64,000 nucleotides of DNA. It comes from Dyadobacter sp. Leaf189. GTDB lineage: Bacteria; Bacteroidota; Bacteroidia; Cytophagales; Spirosomataceae. The notes under the pieces are model-generated. The model was not told the origin of the DNA. It saw nothing but the letters and a program-made list of their open reading frames with translations, and ran no database searches. Positions 51,199 to 60,163 of this stretch are shown piece by piece (within the stretch, counting starts at the first letter, position 1; each line of letters starts with the position of its first letter). A program made the position numbers and the translations under genes. Where the stretch lies: the NCBI RefSeq assembly GCF_001424405.1, contig NZ_LMPS01000006.1, positions 310,001 through 374,000 of the forward strand, read 5' to 3'.

Positions 51199-53079
51199 TT
51201 ACTTATCGTAACCCGGATTCTGAACCAGTTTCGCGTTACGGTTGATCTCGTCGCGGCTGAATGGACGGAAGTACATTTTATCCACCCAGGTTCTGTTTTC
51301 ATGCGACTTCTCTTCCACTGGAGTGTAAGTGTAGTCGTAAACAGTCGGATCATAGTGGTAAGGCTCACGCATGCTCTTGCCAGGCTTGAACTTGCCGATT
51401 ACCGTGATATACTGCAATGGGCGACCCAATGTTTCTTTCGCGATCATCCAGCGACGTGCATCGTGGTAACGCTGCTCTTCGTAAGCCATTTCAATGCGCT
51501 TCTCATGACGGTAAGCATCTCTCAATGCAGTTCCCGAAGCTTTGATCGCAGGCATACCTGAGCGGAAACGGATTTTGTTGAGCCATGCCAATGCTTCTGC
51601 CTCCTGACCAAGTTCGATGCTTGCCTCGATGTAGTTGAATACTACTTCTGTTACGCGAATGAATGGCCATGGGATATTTTGCCTGTCGGTGTTGTCGTAA
51701 AGCGCAGGGTTTGGATCGATGAATTTACGCATGTAGTATCCTGTGCGGCTACCGTTCCAGTCTTCGATTGAGCTGCTGCGTGTATCAAGTCCTTTGCGGT
51801 TAAACAATGCGCCTTTCTCGTCAAGCAGGTCATAAGAACCTGTCTGAATCTGGTTCGCAGGATCTTTTGCGTCAGACGGACGTGGTTTCCAGGTTGCGCC
51901 ATCGTACATCACAGTCGCGTAGAAACGTGGGTCGCGGTTTACATAAGGAGTCGCTTTGTGGGTCGGATTCGTCCATGAGAAATTGGTACCATCCATCATC
52001 TGGTAATCATCAACCAGCAAACCGATTGGAGTGTTACCTGCCCAGTTGTGATATCCGTTAGGACCATTATTCAAGCCCATCTGGCGTGCGCCTTCGGCAA
52101 GACTTGGTGTGAAGTAGCGGCCGAAAATGATCTCGCTTGCACCAGAAGCATCAACCGACTTGTCAAGACTACCACCGCCCATTGAAATGGAAACATAGTT
52201 CTGCTTGCCTTGTTCTGCGGTTACCGGAGCAGTCAGGTTAAGTTTATATCCGCCTGAGCTTGCATCTAATGCAGCTTTCGCGGCAGCCTGCGCAGCCTGC
52301 CATCTTGCCTTGCGATCTCCGGAAACATATCCGAGGAACTCAGGATTGGGATAAGCCGCCAATACAGATGATTTTGCTTTTGCAGTGGTCATATCATGCA
52401 GATCACTCGCTGCATAAAGCAATACACGTGATTTAAGCGCCAATGCAGCAACTTCTGTTGCGCGGCCTTTTACTTCTGCTTTGCCTTTCAGCAACATGGC
52501 AGCGCTATCGCAGTTCATCACGACAAACTTCACACACTCGTCGTACGTATTACGTGGCACGGAATAGTCTTCATTCAGGTTGTAAACCTTTGTGATGATA
52601 GGTACCGCACCATAGTAGCGAAGCAATTGCTGATAGTAATAGGCGCGAAGAAAATACGTCTCTCCCATCAACCTTGCTTTCAGCGTCTGGTCTGCGAAAG
52701 TAGCAGTCGGCAAATTCTGCAACGCGAGGTTAGTTGCCCGGATGCGGGTATACATTGGTCCCCAGCCGTAGGTATCGTCAACCCAGCCCAGGTTAGACGG
52801 GCTGAGGCTACCTTCGTTTACGGTGTTGATGTTTCTCCCGGTATGGGTAAAAACAGCTTCGTCAGTCAGCGAGGCCAGCATTTGTTCGCTGAATCCGCCC
52901 TGCTGTAAACCCTGGTAGATACCAGTTACAAATCCTTCTGCCAATGCCCCTTCTTTCCAGACTTCTTCTGCAGGGATTTCAGTTGGAGGCGTTACGTCCA
53001 AAAATTCAGTGTCGCAGGATACGAGCCCGGTTGTGGCAAGTGCTGCAAGGAATATCCAATTTTTATAACTCAATTTCAT
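51199..53079 (-). CDS. SusD/RagB-family lipoprotein (pair 2)
   Basis: 626 residues. The lipoprotein signal (NWIFLAALATTGLVSCD) ends at Cys22. Typical SusD blocks are FLRAYYYQQLLRYYGAVPI near residue 150 and the C-terminal RHEKRIEMAYEEQRYHDARR with FRPFSRDEINRNAKLVQNPG. It is longer than the average SusD, with an insert at about 255-340. It binds the ligand at the surface for the SusC partner, whose stop is 9 bases upstream. The nutrient is not deducible; no glycoside hydrolase is adjacent. Confidence 0.94.
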   Translation of the reverse strand: MKLSYKNWIFLAALATTGLVSCDTEFLDVTPPTEIPAEEVWKEGALAEGFVTGIYQGLQQGGFSEQMLASLTDEAVFTHTGRNINTVNEGSLSPSNLGWVDDTYGWGPMYTRIRATNLALQNLPTATFADQTLKARLMGETYFLRAYYYQQLLRYYGAVPIITKVYNLNEDYSVPRNTYDECVKFVVMNCDSAAMLLKGKAEVKGRATEVAALALKSRVLLYAASDLHDMTTAKAKSSVLAAYPNPEFLGYVSGDRKARWQAAQAAAKAALDASSGGYKLNLTAPVTAEQGKQNYVSISMGGGSLDKSVDASGASEIIFGRYFTPSLAEGARQMGLNNGPNGYHNWAGNTPIGLLVDDYQMMDGTNFSWTNPTHKATPYVNRDPRFYATVMYDGATWKPRPSDAKDPANQIQTGSYDLLDEKGALFNRKGLDTRSSSIEDWNGSRTGYYMRKFIDPNPALYDNTDRQNIPWPFIRVTEVVFNYIEASIELGQEAEALAWLNKIRFRSGMPAIKASGTALRDAYRHEKRIEMAYEEQRYHDARRWMIAKETLGRPLQYITVIGKFKPGKSMREPYHYDPTVYDYTYTPVEEKSHENRTWVDKMYFRPFSRDEINRNAKLVQNPGYDK

Positions 53080-53088
53080 GATTGTTTC

Positions 53089-56000
53089 TTAAAAAGTTAC
53101 ACGTACACCAGCATTCAGCACGCGGGACTGAGGATAGTACTGACCGTTTGAAGAGGTCGCCTCAGGATCCCAGATCTTGATCTTGTCAATGGTGAACAGG
53201 TTAAGTCCGTTTACATAAATTCTCAAATTACCCAGACCGATTTTGCTACCGACTTCCGAAGGCAGGTTGTAGCCCAGCTCGATGTTTTTAAGACGCAGGT
53301 AGTTGTTGCTTCTCAGGAAGTAAGTATTAGCTCCGGCAATATCGAAGTTGGTGTAATACGTATTGTTCCTGTTGGCAAGTCTTGGTTCGGTTGAACTTGG
53401 ATTGTCGATCGTCCAGCGGTGATCGTAAGCATATTTCAGGTAGTTACCAATGTCGCCGGATTCAGTCTGTCCGATGTACTGCAATCCGCCCAGTGTACCC
53501 TGGAACAAAAGAGACAGGTCAAATGCCTTGTAACCCAGGTTGATGTTCATACCACCTGTGAATTGAGGGCGGTTTGTTTTTTCTGACCGGAGCTTATCGT
53601 CAGCAGTAATTTTGCCGTCGCCATTGATATCCTTGAACTTCATATCACCCGGACGGATTGAACCTGTGATCCCGCTGTAATCCAATGGATTTGAGTCGAT
53701 CTCAGACTGGTCACGGAACACGCCGTCATACTGGTAGGCAAGGAATGAGTTGTAAGGCATTCCGGTAGTTTGCTGGTAAGTCGGAGCACCTGGCGTTTCA
53801 TCCCAGTACTTGATCTTGTTTTTGGCATAACCACCATTCACACCTACTGAGTAAGTGAAATCGCCTGCATTACCATCGTAGCTCACTTTAAATTCCCATC
53901 CTTTGTTTTGCAGCTTACCCAGGTTTTGAGGAGGAAGCTTTCCGTCAATACCGGCAGAAGAAGGAGTTGAACCTGCTTTTGGGATCAGGATGTTCGAACG
54001 GTTGTTTACGAAGTAGTCAAATTCAAATGCAACGCGGTCGCGGAACAAGGTACCTTCGATACCAAAGTTGGAGTTGTTGGCAACCTCCCAGGTAAAGTTC
54101 TGGTTAGCTACGCGTGTTTCCAGCAATGTTTTTGCAACCTGATCATTGATAATGTAAGAACCAAAGCCCATTGTAGACAGGTACTGGTACTCAGCAAGTG
54201 TCTCGGTACCGATCAGGTAAGGCTCAGCACCCATTTGTCCCCATGAACCGCGGATTTTCACGTTGTTCATGAAACGTACATTGTTTTTCCAGAAATCTTC
54301 TTCTGAAATCCTCCAACCTGCTGATACCCCTGGGAAGAAACCGAAGCGGCCTTGTTTCGGGAATACATAGGATCCATCCACGCGCCACAGGAACTCAGCA
54401 AGGTATTTTTCCTTGTAGTTGTAACCCGCGCGACCGAAGTAGCTCAAACGTGCACGTCTGAACAAATCGAAGTTATCGATATTCTGCTCTGCTGCACCAC
54501 CTGCAAAAAGCTGGTCAACAACGGGCGAGATAAAGTAGCGGCGATATGCGAAGAAACCGTCAGCATCAACCTTTTCACGCTGGATACCAGCCATTACATT
54601 AAAGTTGTGATCATTGATCGATTTCTCGTAAGAAACCTGACCTGTAAGCTGGATAGAAAGCTCTTGGGAAGCATTTTCTGTCAGACGGGGATCGCTGAAA
54701 GTGGAGCGTACTGTTCCGGTAAGGAATGGCGTAGTTCCGTCAGCTTCGTAGTTTTTTTTGTCCCAATAGTAAAGTGTCCATGGTTTCTGGAAAGACTTCT
54801 GGCGGCGCAATTGCTTGTCCAATGCAGCCATACCTGTCACTTTCAGACCTTCCACTCCCGGGATAAGGATCTCCAACGTTCCATTGGTCTGGATGTAGTC
54901 ACGTTTGTCGTGGTTGTATCCTGTTGTATTAGTCGTGATCACAGCTGGGTTCTGACCGTTTTCAATGTCAGGACCAGGGCGACCATCCGGCCAAATTGCG
55001 ATTTCAGTTGGCTTACCGCGCATCAACATACGGAAGATATCTCCTGCACCACCCCCATTCGGAAAGCGACGGAATTCTTCACGCAATGCAACACCAAGAT
55101 TGGCACTTACATATTTGTTGATTTTAGTATCCAGGTTTATACGCATGTCGTATTGCTTATAGCCTGTCGCCGAATTCACGTAGTTACCTTCCTGGTTGAT
55201 GTAACCCAATGAAGCCAGGTATTTGATATTGTCGCTACCACCTGTCAATTGCAGGTTGTGGCGCTGCTGCGGAGACCACTTACGGATTACCGCATCATAC
55301 CAATCCGTATTTGGGTGGATCAATGGATCTGAACCGTCTCTGAAACGGTCGATATCAGCAGGTGTAAATACGGCGCTCAGCACGTTTCCATTGTCAGTAC
55401 GTGTATAGGCACCGTTGGAATTAAAGCCTTGCAATGCGCCTCCCCACTGCCCTACCGGCAGATTGTCATAAATCTGCAACTCGTTACGGATAGTAGCGTA
55501 TTCAGCTGCATTCGACATTTCAGGAGTACGGGTTGGCTGCGCAATACCCATGTTCAGGTCGTACGCCAGCTGGGGCTTACCCGTTTTCCCTCTTTTTGTT
55601 GTGATCAGAATAACCCCGTTACCTGCGCGCGAACCGTAGATAGCCGCCGCCGCATCTTTCAAAACGGAGATACTTTCGATATCGGCCGGGTTCAAACGGT
55701 CCAAACCGCCACTACGGTTAGGGACACCATCTACAACGATCAGTGCATTGCTGTTACCCAGTGAGTTGGTACCACGGATACGGATCGCAGAGCCATCGTA
55801 ACCAGGTTCACCACTCGCCTGAACAGTAGAAACACCAGGCAAACGGCCACCAAGTGTATTGGAAAGGTTAGTTGCCGGTGCTTTTTGCAGTTCAGCACCT
55901 TTTACTGCTGTAACGGAACCCGTTAAAGTAGCTTTTTTTGCTGTACCATAACCTACCACAACTACCTCGTCCAGCGCTTTGGTATCAACAAGCATTTTAA

Positions 56001-56304
56001 CGTCAAGGCTGGTTTTGTTGGCCAGCGGAATTTCCTGCGTAATGTAACCAATGAATGAAAAGACCAGCGTCGCGGTCCCAGGTGCATTTACTGTATAATT
56101 ACCTTCCAAATCGGTGACGGTTCCCACCGAAGTCCCCTTCACAACCACACTCACTCCTGGCAAACCTTGTCCTTGCTCATCGTTAACTTTCCCCTTGACT
56201 GCAGCATCCTGGGCGAATGCAGCGGCACTGACCAGCATAGTCAGCACAAGAGAATAAAAGTACCGTGTTAGGTTCCGGTCCCTTCTTCTTTTAGAAATTC
56301 TCAT
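53089..56304 (-). CDS. SusC/RagA TonB-dependent transporter (pair 2)
   Basis: 1071 residues from the ATG at 56304; the longer frame to 56352 adds a leader-like segment inside the 5' untranslated region. Signal peptide (YFYSLVLTMLVSAAAFA), then the CarboxypepD_reg-like domain (VKGKVNDEQGQGLPGVSVVV), the plug with VVVVGYGTAKKATLTGSV and the barrel ending LNAGVRVTF. A conventional SusC, in contrast to pair 1. The promoter at 56406-56436 and terminator at 51141-51179 define a two-gene operon with susD 2. Not linked to an adjacent sigma/anti-sigma pair. Confidence 0.94.
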   Translation of the reverse strand: MRISKRRRDRNLTRYFYSLVLTMLVSAAAFAQDAAVKGKVNDEQGQGLPGVSVVVKGTSVGTVTDLEGNYTVNAPGTATLVFSFIGYITQEIPLANKTSLDVKMLVDTKALDEVVVVGYGTAKKATLTGSVTAVKGAELQKAPATNLSNTLGGRLPGVSTVQASGEPGYDGSAIRIRGTNSLGNSNALIVVDGVPNRSGGLDRLNPADIESISVLKDAAAAIYGSRAGNGVILITTKRGKTGKPQLAYDLNMGIAQPTRTPEMSNAAEYATIRNELQIYDNLPVGQWGGALQGFNSNGAYTRTDNGNVLSAVFTPADIDRFRDGSDPLIHPNTDWYDAVIRKWSPQQRHNLQLTGGSDNIKYLASLGYINQEGNYVNSATGYKQYDMRINLDTKINKYVSANLGVALREEFRRFPNGGGAGDIFRMLMRGKPTEIAIWPDGRPGPDIENGQNPAVITTNTTGYNHDKRDYIQTNGTLEILIPGVEGLKVTGMAALDKQLRRQKSFQKPWTLYYWDKKNYEADGTTPFLTGTVRSTFSDPRLTENASQELSIQLTGQVSYEKSINDHNFNVMAGIQREKVDADGFFAYRRYFISPVVDQLFAGGAAEQNIDNFDLFRRARLSYFGRAGYNYKEKYLAEFLWRVDGSYVFPKQGRFGFFPGVSAGWRISEEDFWKNNVRFMNNVKIRGSWGQMGAEPYLIGTETLAEYQYLSTMGFGSYIINDQVAKTLLETRVANQNFTWEVANNSNFGIEGTLFRDRVAFEFDYFVNNRSNILIPKAGSTPSSAGIDGKLPPQNLGKLQNKGWEFKVSYDGNAGDFTYSVGVNGGYAKNKIKYWDETPGAPTYQQTTGMPYNSFLAYQYDGVFRDQSEIDSNPLDYSGITGSIRPGDMKFKDINGDGKITADDKLRSEKTNRPQFTGGMNINLGYKAFDLSLLFQGTLGGLQYIGQTESGDIGNYLKYAYDHRWTIDNPSSTEPRLANRNNTYYTNFDIAGANTYFLRSNNYLRLKNIELGYNLPSEVGSKIGLGNLRIYVNGLNLFTIDKIKIWDPEATSSNGQYYPQSRVLNAGVRVTF

Positions 56305-56863
56305 AGATCGAACGTATAAATTTGTAGATAGTGAAAAAAAATAGTTAAACATTGAAATTCTTGCGTCGTGCTGTCCTCACCTCCTTTGCTTCTGTGTCTA
56401 AATTACACAATTAATAATTCAACTTTTAGTTACAAATGTCCTACTTGGGGTAAAAACGTAATTATACCGGGAATTATTAGCTCAGAACTTAGAGCAGAGA
56501 ATAATAAACGTATCGGGCATTATCTGTATAAAACTATCTCTTCTACGGATTGTACAAGATGTCACCAGGTGTACAAAAAGATATGAAATTATTCACATAA
56601 ACAAGGATTCCAGCAATCTGACTATGTTTTCTTCGAAAATAACCATGGGTTACTACTCCCGTCTGTGGCGCTATGGTGATATTCAAATGTTAAATGTGAG
56701 GATAGAAATAAATGCTGGGTGTGGTGATAAGATCCGCTTGTTAAGCCGCGTTTGCCGCTGGGTAATGGGTTTGTTTATAGCGGTAAGTGCCTGCTTACTT
56801 TGAGAGATGTATGTCCGTCGGCCATTTTACGTGGGCAAAGTCCTCATCTTAACAGATATCTTT
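56305..56863. other. 559-base intergenic region between divergent genes
   Basis: AT-rich. It holds the susCD 2 promoter and leader on the minus strand. The remainder, about 56440-56863, contains only a 72-codon frame (56368-56586) with no protein-like features and a 60-codon frame at 56752 overlapping the next gene. I see no terminator, repeat or known RNA. The promoter for the S74 protein should lie here but no consensus match is convincing. Confidence 0.45.
56406..56436 (-). promoter_or_regulatory. Bacteroidota-type promoter of susCD 2
   Basis: On the minus strand: TTTG (56436-56433), exactly 19 bases, then TAATTGTG (56413-56406), 7 of 8 to TAnnTTTG. Transcription would start near 56400, leaving a leader of about 95 bases before the start at 56304. 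Confidence 0.65.
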
Positions 56864-58519
56864 ATGAAATCCTTTTTTATTTTCATTCTCGCATGTTGTA
56901 TTTCTTTTCTAACGAAGGCGCAGGGTACCCGTGACTTTTTTTCATTCCAGGGGATCGCAAGAGATGTAGATGGTAAGCCAGCAGCTAATAAGAGCATTTC
57001 TCTGCGACTAGGGATTCACCCGATGCTCAATCCTAACGTATTTACAGAAGAGCATAAGGCAATTACAAATGCACAGGGAGTCTTTACTGTACTTGTTGGA
57101 GGAGGCACTCTGGTGGGCGGCTACTATTCAAATATTGATTGGGCAAATGGCTATTATTTCTTGCATGTCGAAATGGACATCAATGGCGGGAGCAATTATG
57201 TCAGCCTGGGATCTACACAGCTAGTTAGCGTGCCTTATGCATTACACGCGAAGCAAGCTGAGCGATGGAAAAACAATGAACCAGTAATCCAAACCGGTTT
57301 TTTTGAATTTGGCGAGCCGATTAGCGACCAACCGGCAGGAACACGTCTGATATGGTATCCTAAAAAAGCGGCGTTTAGAGCAGGTTATATAAACAGCGAT
57401 GCCTGGAACAACAACAATATTGGTCCACACACTGCTGCATTCGGATTTGACACGAAGGCTTCCGGCACTTATGCTTTTGCCATGGGGAATGCGACAGCTG
57501 CACTGGGTACCGGCTCTATTGCAAGTGGTGACCGGTCCGTTGCCTCGGCCAACTATTCCACCGCATTCGGTTCCGAGACCAAAGCACAGTCAGCTTATGC
57601 TACCAGCTTGGGTAGAGAAACAGTGGCAAAAGGGATAGCATCTACCGCAATCGGGATCCAGAGCACCGCCCATGGTGTCGGATCGATGTCGACCGGATAT
57701 TTGTCCAGCGCCGAAGGAAACATGTCTTTTACAACAGGTGAGGGTACCTATGCCAAAGCTTTCGCGTCTGCGACCTTTGGAGCTTATAATAATGTGCAGG
57801 ATAATCCATCAGGCCCGGCTATTTCTGATAAAAAAAGTTCTGACCGCATTTTTCAAATAGGCAATGGGTCTGGCCCAACGGATTTATCGAACGCCTTTAC
57901 AATGCTTCGGAACGGAAACATAGGGCTTGGAAAGAACGCGCTTCTTCCGGATTTCATCCTTGACATCGACGGCCGACCGCGCATTCGCCACAACGGGGAG
58001 ACCGCAGGCATTTACTTCAACAATACACAAAATCAGCCAAATGCTTTCGTTGGGATGAAAAACAACGATGAAGTTGGCTTTTACATCGGAAATGCCTGGC
58101 GCTTTTGGGTAGACAACATTGGGAATGCAATGGTCGCATCAGGAGTACTTCAAAGCTCTGATCAGCGCCTGAAAAGAAATTTCCAGGTGCTCACCAGCAG
58201 CCTTGCGAACATAAGCAATTTAAAGGGATACCACTATTTCTGGAAAGACGAGCATCTTGACCAAGGTTTGCAAACCGGCGTAATTGCTCAGGAAGTTGAA
58301 AAGATCTTTCCTGAATTGGTCAAAACAGATGCCTCAGGTTTGAAGTCTGTCAACTACACTGGCTTGATCCCGCATTTGATCGAAGCTGTTAAAGAATTAA
58401 ATGCCAAAAACCAGGAACTGGAACAGGCGCTTTCAAGATTGAATACCCTGGAAGCAAGTGTAAACCAGCTCTTAAAAAGAGAACAACTTATTACTCCCGC
58501 TAGCAAAAAGGCGCGTTAA
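56864..58519 (+). CDS. exported YadA-head-like protein with S74 intramolecular chaperone domain
   Basis: 551 residues from the ATG at 56864, which gives a signal peptide (FFIFILACCISFLTKAQG). Residues of about 20-150 form a beta domain found at the N-terminus of similar Bacteroidota proteins (FSFQGIARDVDGKPAANKSI). Residues of about 192-310 are YadA/Hia head-type repeats of about 14 residues (ASGTYAFAMGNATAALGTGS, AYATSLGRETVAKGIAST). Residues of about 429-540 are the S74 peptidase/tailspike chaperone domain, with the self-cleavage segment SSDQRLKRNF (Ser-Asp and Lys of the catalytic site). The domain trimerises the head, then cuts itself off. Phage tail fibres share this build, but a signal peptide and lack of phage genes mean this is a cell-surface adhesin-like protein. 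Confidence 0.88.
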   Translation: MKSFFIFILACCISFLTKAQGTRDFFSFQGIARDVDGKPAANKSISLRLGIHPMLNPNVFTEEHKAITNAQGVFTVLVGGGTLVGGYYSNIDWANGYYFLHVEMDINGGSNYVSLGSTQLVSVPYALHAKQAERWKNNEPVIQTGFFEFGEPISDQPAGTRLIWYPKKAAFRAGYINSDAWNNNNIGPHTAAFGFDTKASGTYAFAMGNATAALGTGSIASGDRSVASANYSTAFGSETKAQSAYATSLGRETVAKGIASTAIGIQSTAHGVGSMSTGYLSSAEGNMSFTTGEGTYAKAFASATFGAYNNVQDNPSGPAISDKKSSDRIFQIGNGSGPTDLSNAFTMLRNGNIGLGKNALLPDFILDIDGRPRIRHNGETAGIYFNNTQNQPNAFVGMKNNDEVGFYIGNAWRFWVDNIGNAMVASGVLQSSDQRLKRNFQVLTSSLANISNLKGYHYFWKDEHLDQGLQTGVIAQEVEKIFPELVKTDASGLKSVNYTGLIPHLIEAVKELNAKNQELEQALSRLNTLEASVNQLLKREQLITPASKKAR

Positions 58520-58549
58520 ATATATTCCCTAAACTATTGAACATAGTCC

Positions 58550-58579
58550 AGCCGGCAAGATCGTCTTCGCCGGCTTTTT
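58550..58579 (+). terminator. intrinsic terminator of the S74 protein gene
   Basis: AGCCGGC and GCCGGCT stem with an inner AAGA/TCTT stem (one bulged C) and loop TCG, followed by TTTTT. It is 31 bases past the stop. Confidence 0.9.
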
Positions 58580-58656
58580 CATGTTTGAACGATGCGCGCT
58601 TGCAACATCTCGCTTCACCTAATCCCTTTCGCGTAGGTTTTACTCCGTCGTGCGTA

Positions 58657-58687
58657 GTTGCTCTGGCTACTGAGGCCGCTACTTTTG
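58657..58687 (+). promoter_or_regulatory. promoter of the YceI gene
   Basis: GTTG (58657-58660), exactly 19 bases, then a perfect -7 box TACTTTTG (58680-58687). Transcription would begin near 58694, about 32 bases before the ATG at 58726. Confidence 0.6.
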
Positions 58688-58725
58688 CCGCAGTTATCTA
58701 ATAGCCATGTTAAATAAAATACGCC

Positions 58726-59367
58726 ATGAAAACCATCGCTTCTATTTTCAGAATTAAACAATGCTACACACTCGCTATTGCGGCAGGCTTGCTTTTCAGC
58801 TGTACAGATCACCAGGTAACACGCTCCGAGTTCGCGCTCGACAGCTCCTCCACGGCTGAATGGAAAGGATACCTGAAAACAGGTTTCTTCAATGAAGGCG
58901 CCATTGCAGTGCAGAGTGAAAGCTTTACAGTGGAAGGAAACCAGGTCAAAAGCGGGTCTTTCGTCATCCCCGTTTCTTCAATTGTGAACTTCAACCAGCC
59001 CACCGAGGAGCTGCGTCACGCGCTGGTACACCACCTGCAAAGCCCCGATTTCTTTAATATGGTGCTGCACCCGGAGGTAAAATTTGACCTTACCAGTGTG
59101 GAATCGTTTACAGGATCAGGTGAAGGGATCATCGCTGGTGCCAATTACAAAGTTCACGGTAACCTTACCATCCTGGGCAATGCACACCCATTCTCATTTC
59201 CAGCTAAAATTGAAGTAAATGGGGACGTGTTCAAACTGGAAGCCTTCGCTCCTTTCGACAGGACGATCTGGGGAATGAACTACGCGACCGAGCCCGGCTT
59301 ACCTGATGAAGGTTCGATCAAACCAGTCGTGGATGTACATCTGAAAATTTCGGGGCACCGCAAATAA
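58726..59367 (+). CDS. YceI-like lipoprotein
   Basis: 213 residues. A lipoprotein signal ends at Cys26 (AAGLLFSCTD). The YceI lipocalin-like domain fills the rest: STAEWKGYLKTGFFNEGAI, GSFVIPVSSIVNFN, LRHALVHHLQSPDFFNMVLH, and ISGHRK at the end. Family members bind isoprenoid chains such as polyprenol or quinone in the periplasm or outer membrane. Its own promoter (58657-58687) suggests independent expression. Its stop is 4 bases from the stop of the convergent SDR gene. Confidence 0.92.
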   Translation: MKTIASIFRIKQCYTLAIAAGLLFSCTDHQVTRSEFALDSSSTAEWKGYLKTGFFNEGAIAVQSESFTVEGNQVKSGSFVIPVSSIVNFNQPTEELRHALVHHLQSPDFFNMVLHPEVKFDLTSVESFTGSGEGIIAGANYKVHGNLTILGNAHPFSFPAKIEVNGDVFKLEAFAPFDRTIWGMNYATEPGLPDEGSIKPVVDVHLKISGHRK

Positions 59368-59371
59368 CACA

Positions 59372-60163
59372 CTATCGCGCAGTCCAGCCGCCATCAACTG
59401 TCAGCACTGATCCTACCATATAGCTCGACGCTTCGCTGGCAAGAAAAATGGCGGCGCCTTGTATTTCTTTCAGTTGCGCCCACCGGTGCAGCGCAGTTGA
59501 GCCAAGGATAATCTCCTTGGCTTCTTCGCTTTCAGCAATGGGGATATTCATTTCAGTCAGGAACGGGCCGGGGCAAATTGCATTAACCCGTATTCCAAAA
59601 GGTGCAAGTTCAAGTGCCAGCGCACGCGTCATTTGTACCACCGCGCCTTTGCTGGCCGTGTAAGGCGTGCGGTTTGCCAGTCCGACCAGACCAAGCGTAC
59701 TCGCCAGATTGATGATCCTGCCGCTTTTTTGCGCCTTCATGACCGGACTTGCCGCCCGGGAAGCAAGCCAGGTCCCATTGACGTTGACCTCCATGACACG
59801 GTTAAAGTCAGCGGGTGAAATTTCGTCGATCGGACCGCGGATGTTAATACCCGCACTATTGATCAGTATGTCAATCCTGCCGAAGTTGTCCAATGTAAAT
59901 TGCGCCATTGCTTCGGTATCTGCCTGACTGGTAATATCCCCGGCGAAAGAAAGTACCCGGGTCTCGAATGCAATGCAAAGTTCAGCCGCAGCCCGCTCGC
60001 CTTCTACGGCATTGCGGTTGACCAAAACTATATCAGCGCCGGCAGAGGCCAGTCCGGCCGCCATCGCAAAGCCCAACCCTTTTGATCCGCCCGTGATAAC
60101 AGCTGTTTTGCCGGTCAGATCAAACTGTTTGATCCCCGGTAAAATGTCGCGCAGCGTACTCAA
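59372..60163 (-). CDS. short-chain dehydrogenase/reductase (gluconate 5-dehydrogenase-like)
   Basis: 263 residues, classical SDR. The cofactor motif is TGGSKGLGFAMAAGL near residue 25, with NSAGINIRGP near 100 and the catalytic Tyr-x-x-x-Lys in TPYTASKGAVVQM near 168-172. ICPGPFLTEMNIP and the C-terminal YMVGSVLTVDGGWTA are standard. Close in pattern to gluconate 5-dehydrogenases and other sugar-acid reductases. No signal, so cytosolic. It overlaps the esterase gene by 4 bases (ATGA coupling), so the two are translationally coupled. Confidence 0.9.
   Translation of the reverse strand: MSTLRDILPGIKQFDLTGKTAVITGGSKGLGFAMAAGLASAGADIVLVNRNAVEGERAAAELCIAFETRVLSFAGDITSQADTEAMAQFTLDNFGRIDILINSAGINIRGPIDEISPADFNRVMEVNVNGTWLASRAASPVMKAQKSGRIINLASTLGLVGLANRTPYTASKGAVVQMTRALALELAPFGIRVNAICPGPFLTEMNIPIAESEEAKEIILGSTALHRWAQLKEIQGAAIFLASEASSYMVGSVLTVDGGWTAR

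Noticed and set aside
54352..55212. 286-codon forward frame opposite susC 2
   Set aside because: Antisense to a certain SusC gene; Cys- and Val-rich composition typical of shadow frames.
56368..56586. 72-codon forward frame after the susC 2 leader
   Set aside because: Overlaps the susC promoter on the other strand and shows no protein-like pattern.
57440..57790. Possible DNA-level repeat array
   Set aside because: The periodicity exists at protein level (YadA-head repeats); the DNA units are too diverged to be a DNA repeat.
56864..58519. Phage tail-fibre gene, hence a prophage remnant
   Set aside because: The S74 and head repeats recall tail fibres, but a signal peptide is present and no phage gene or attachment site is nearby.
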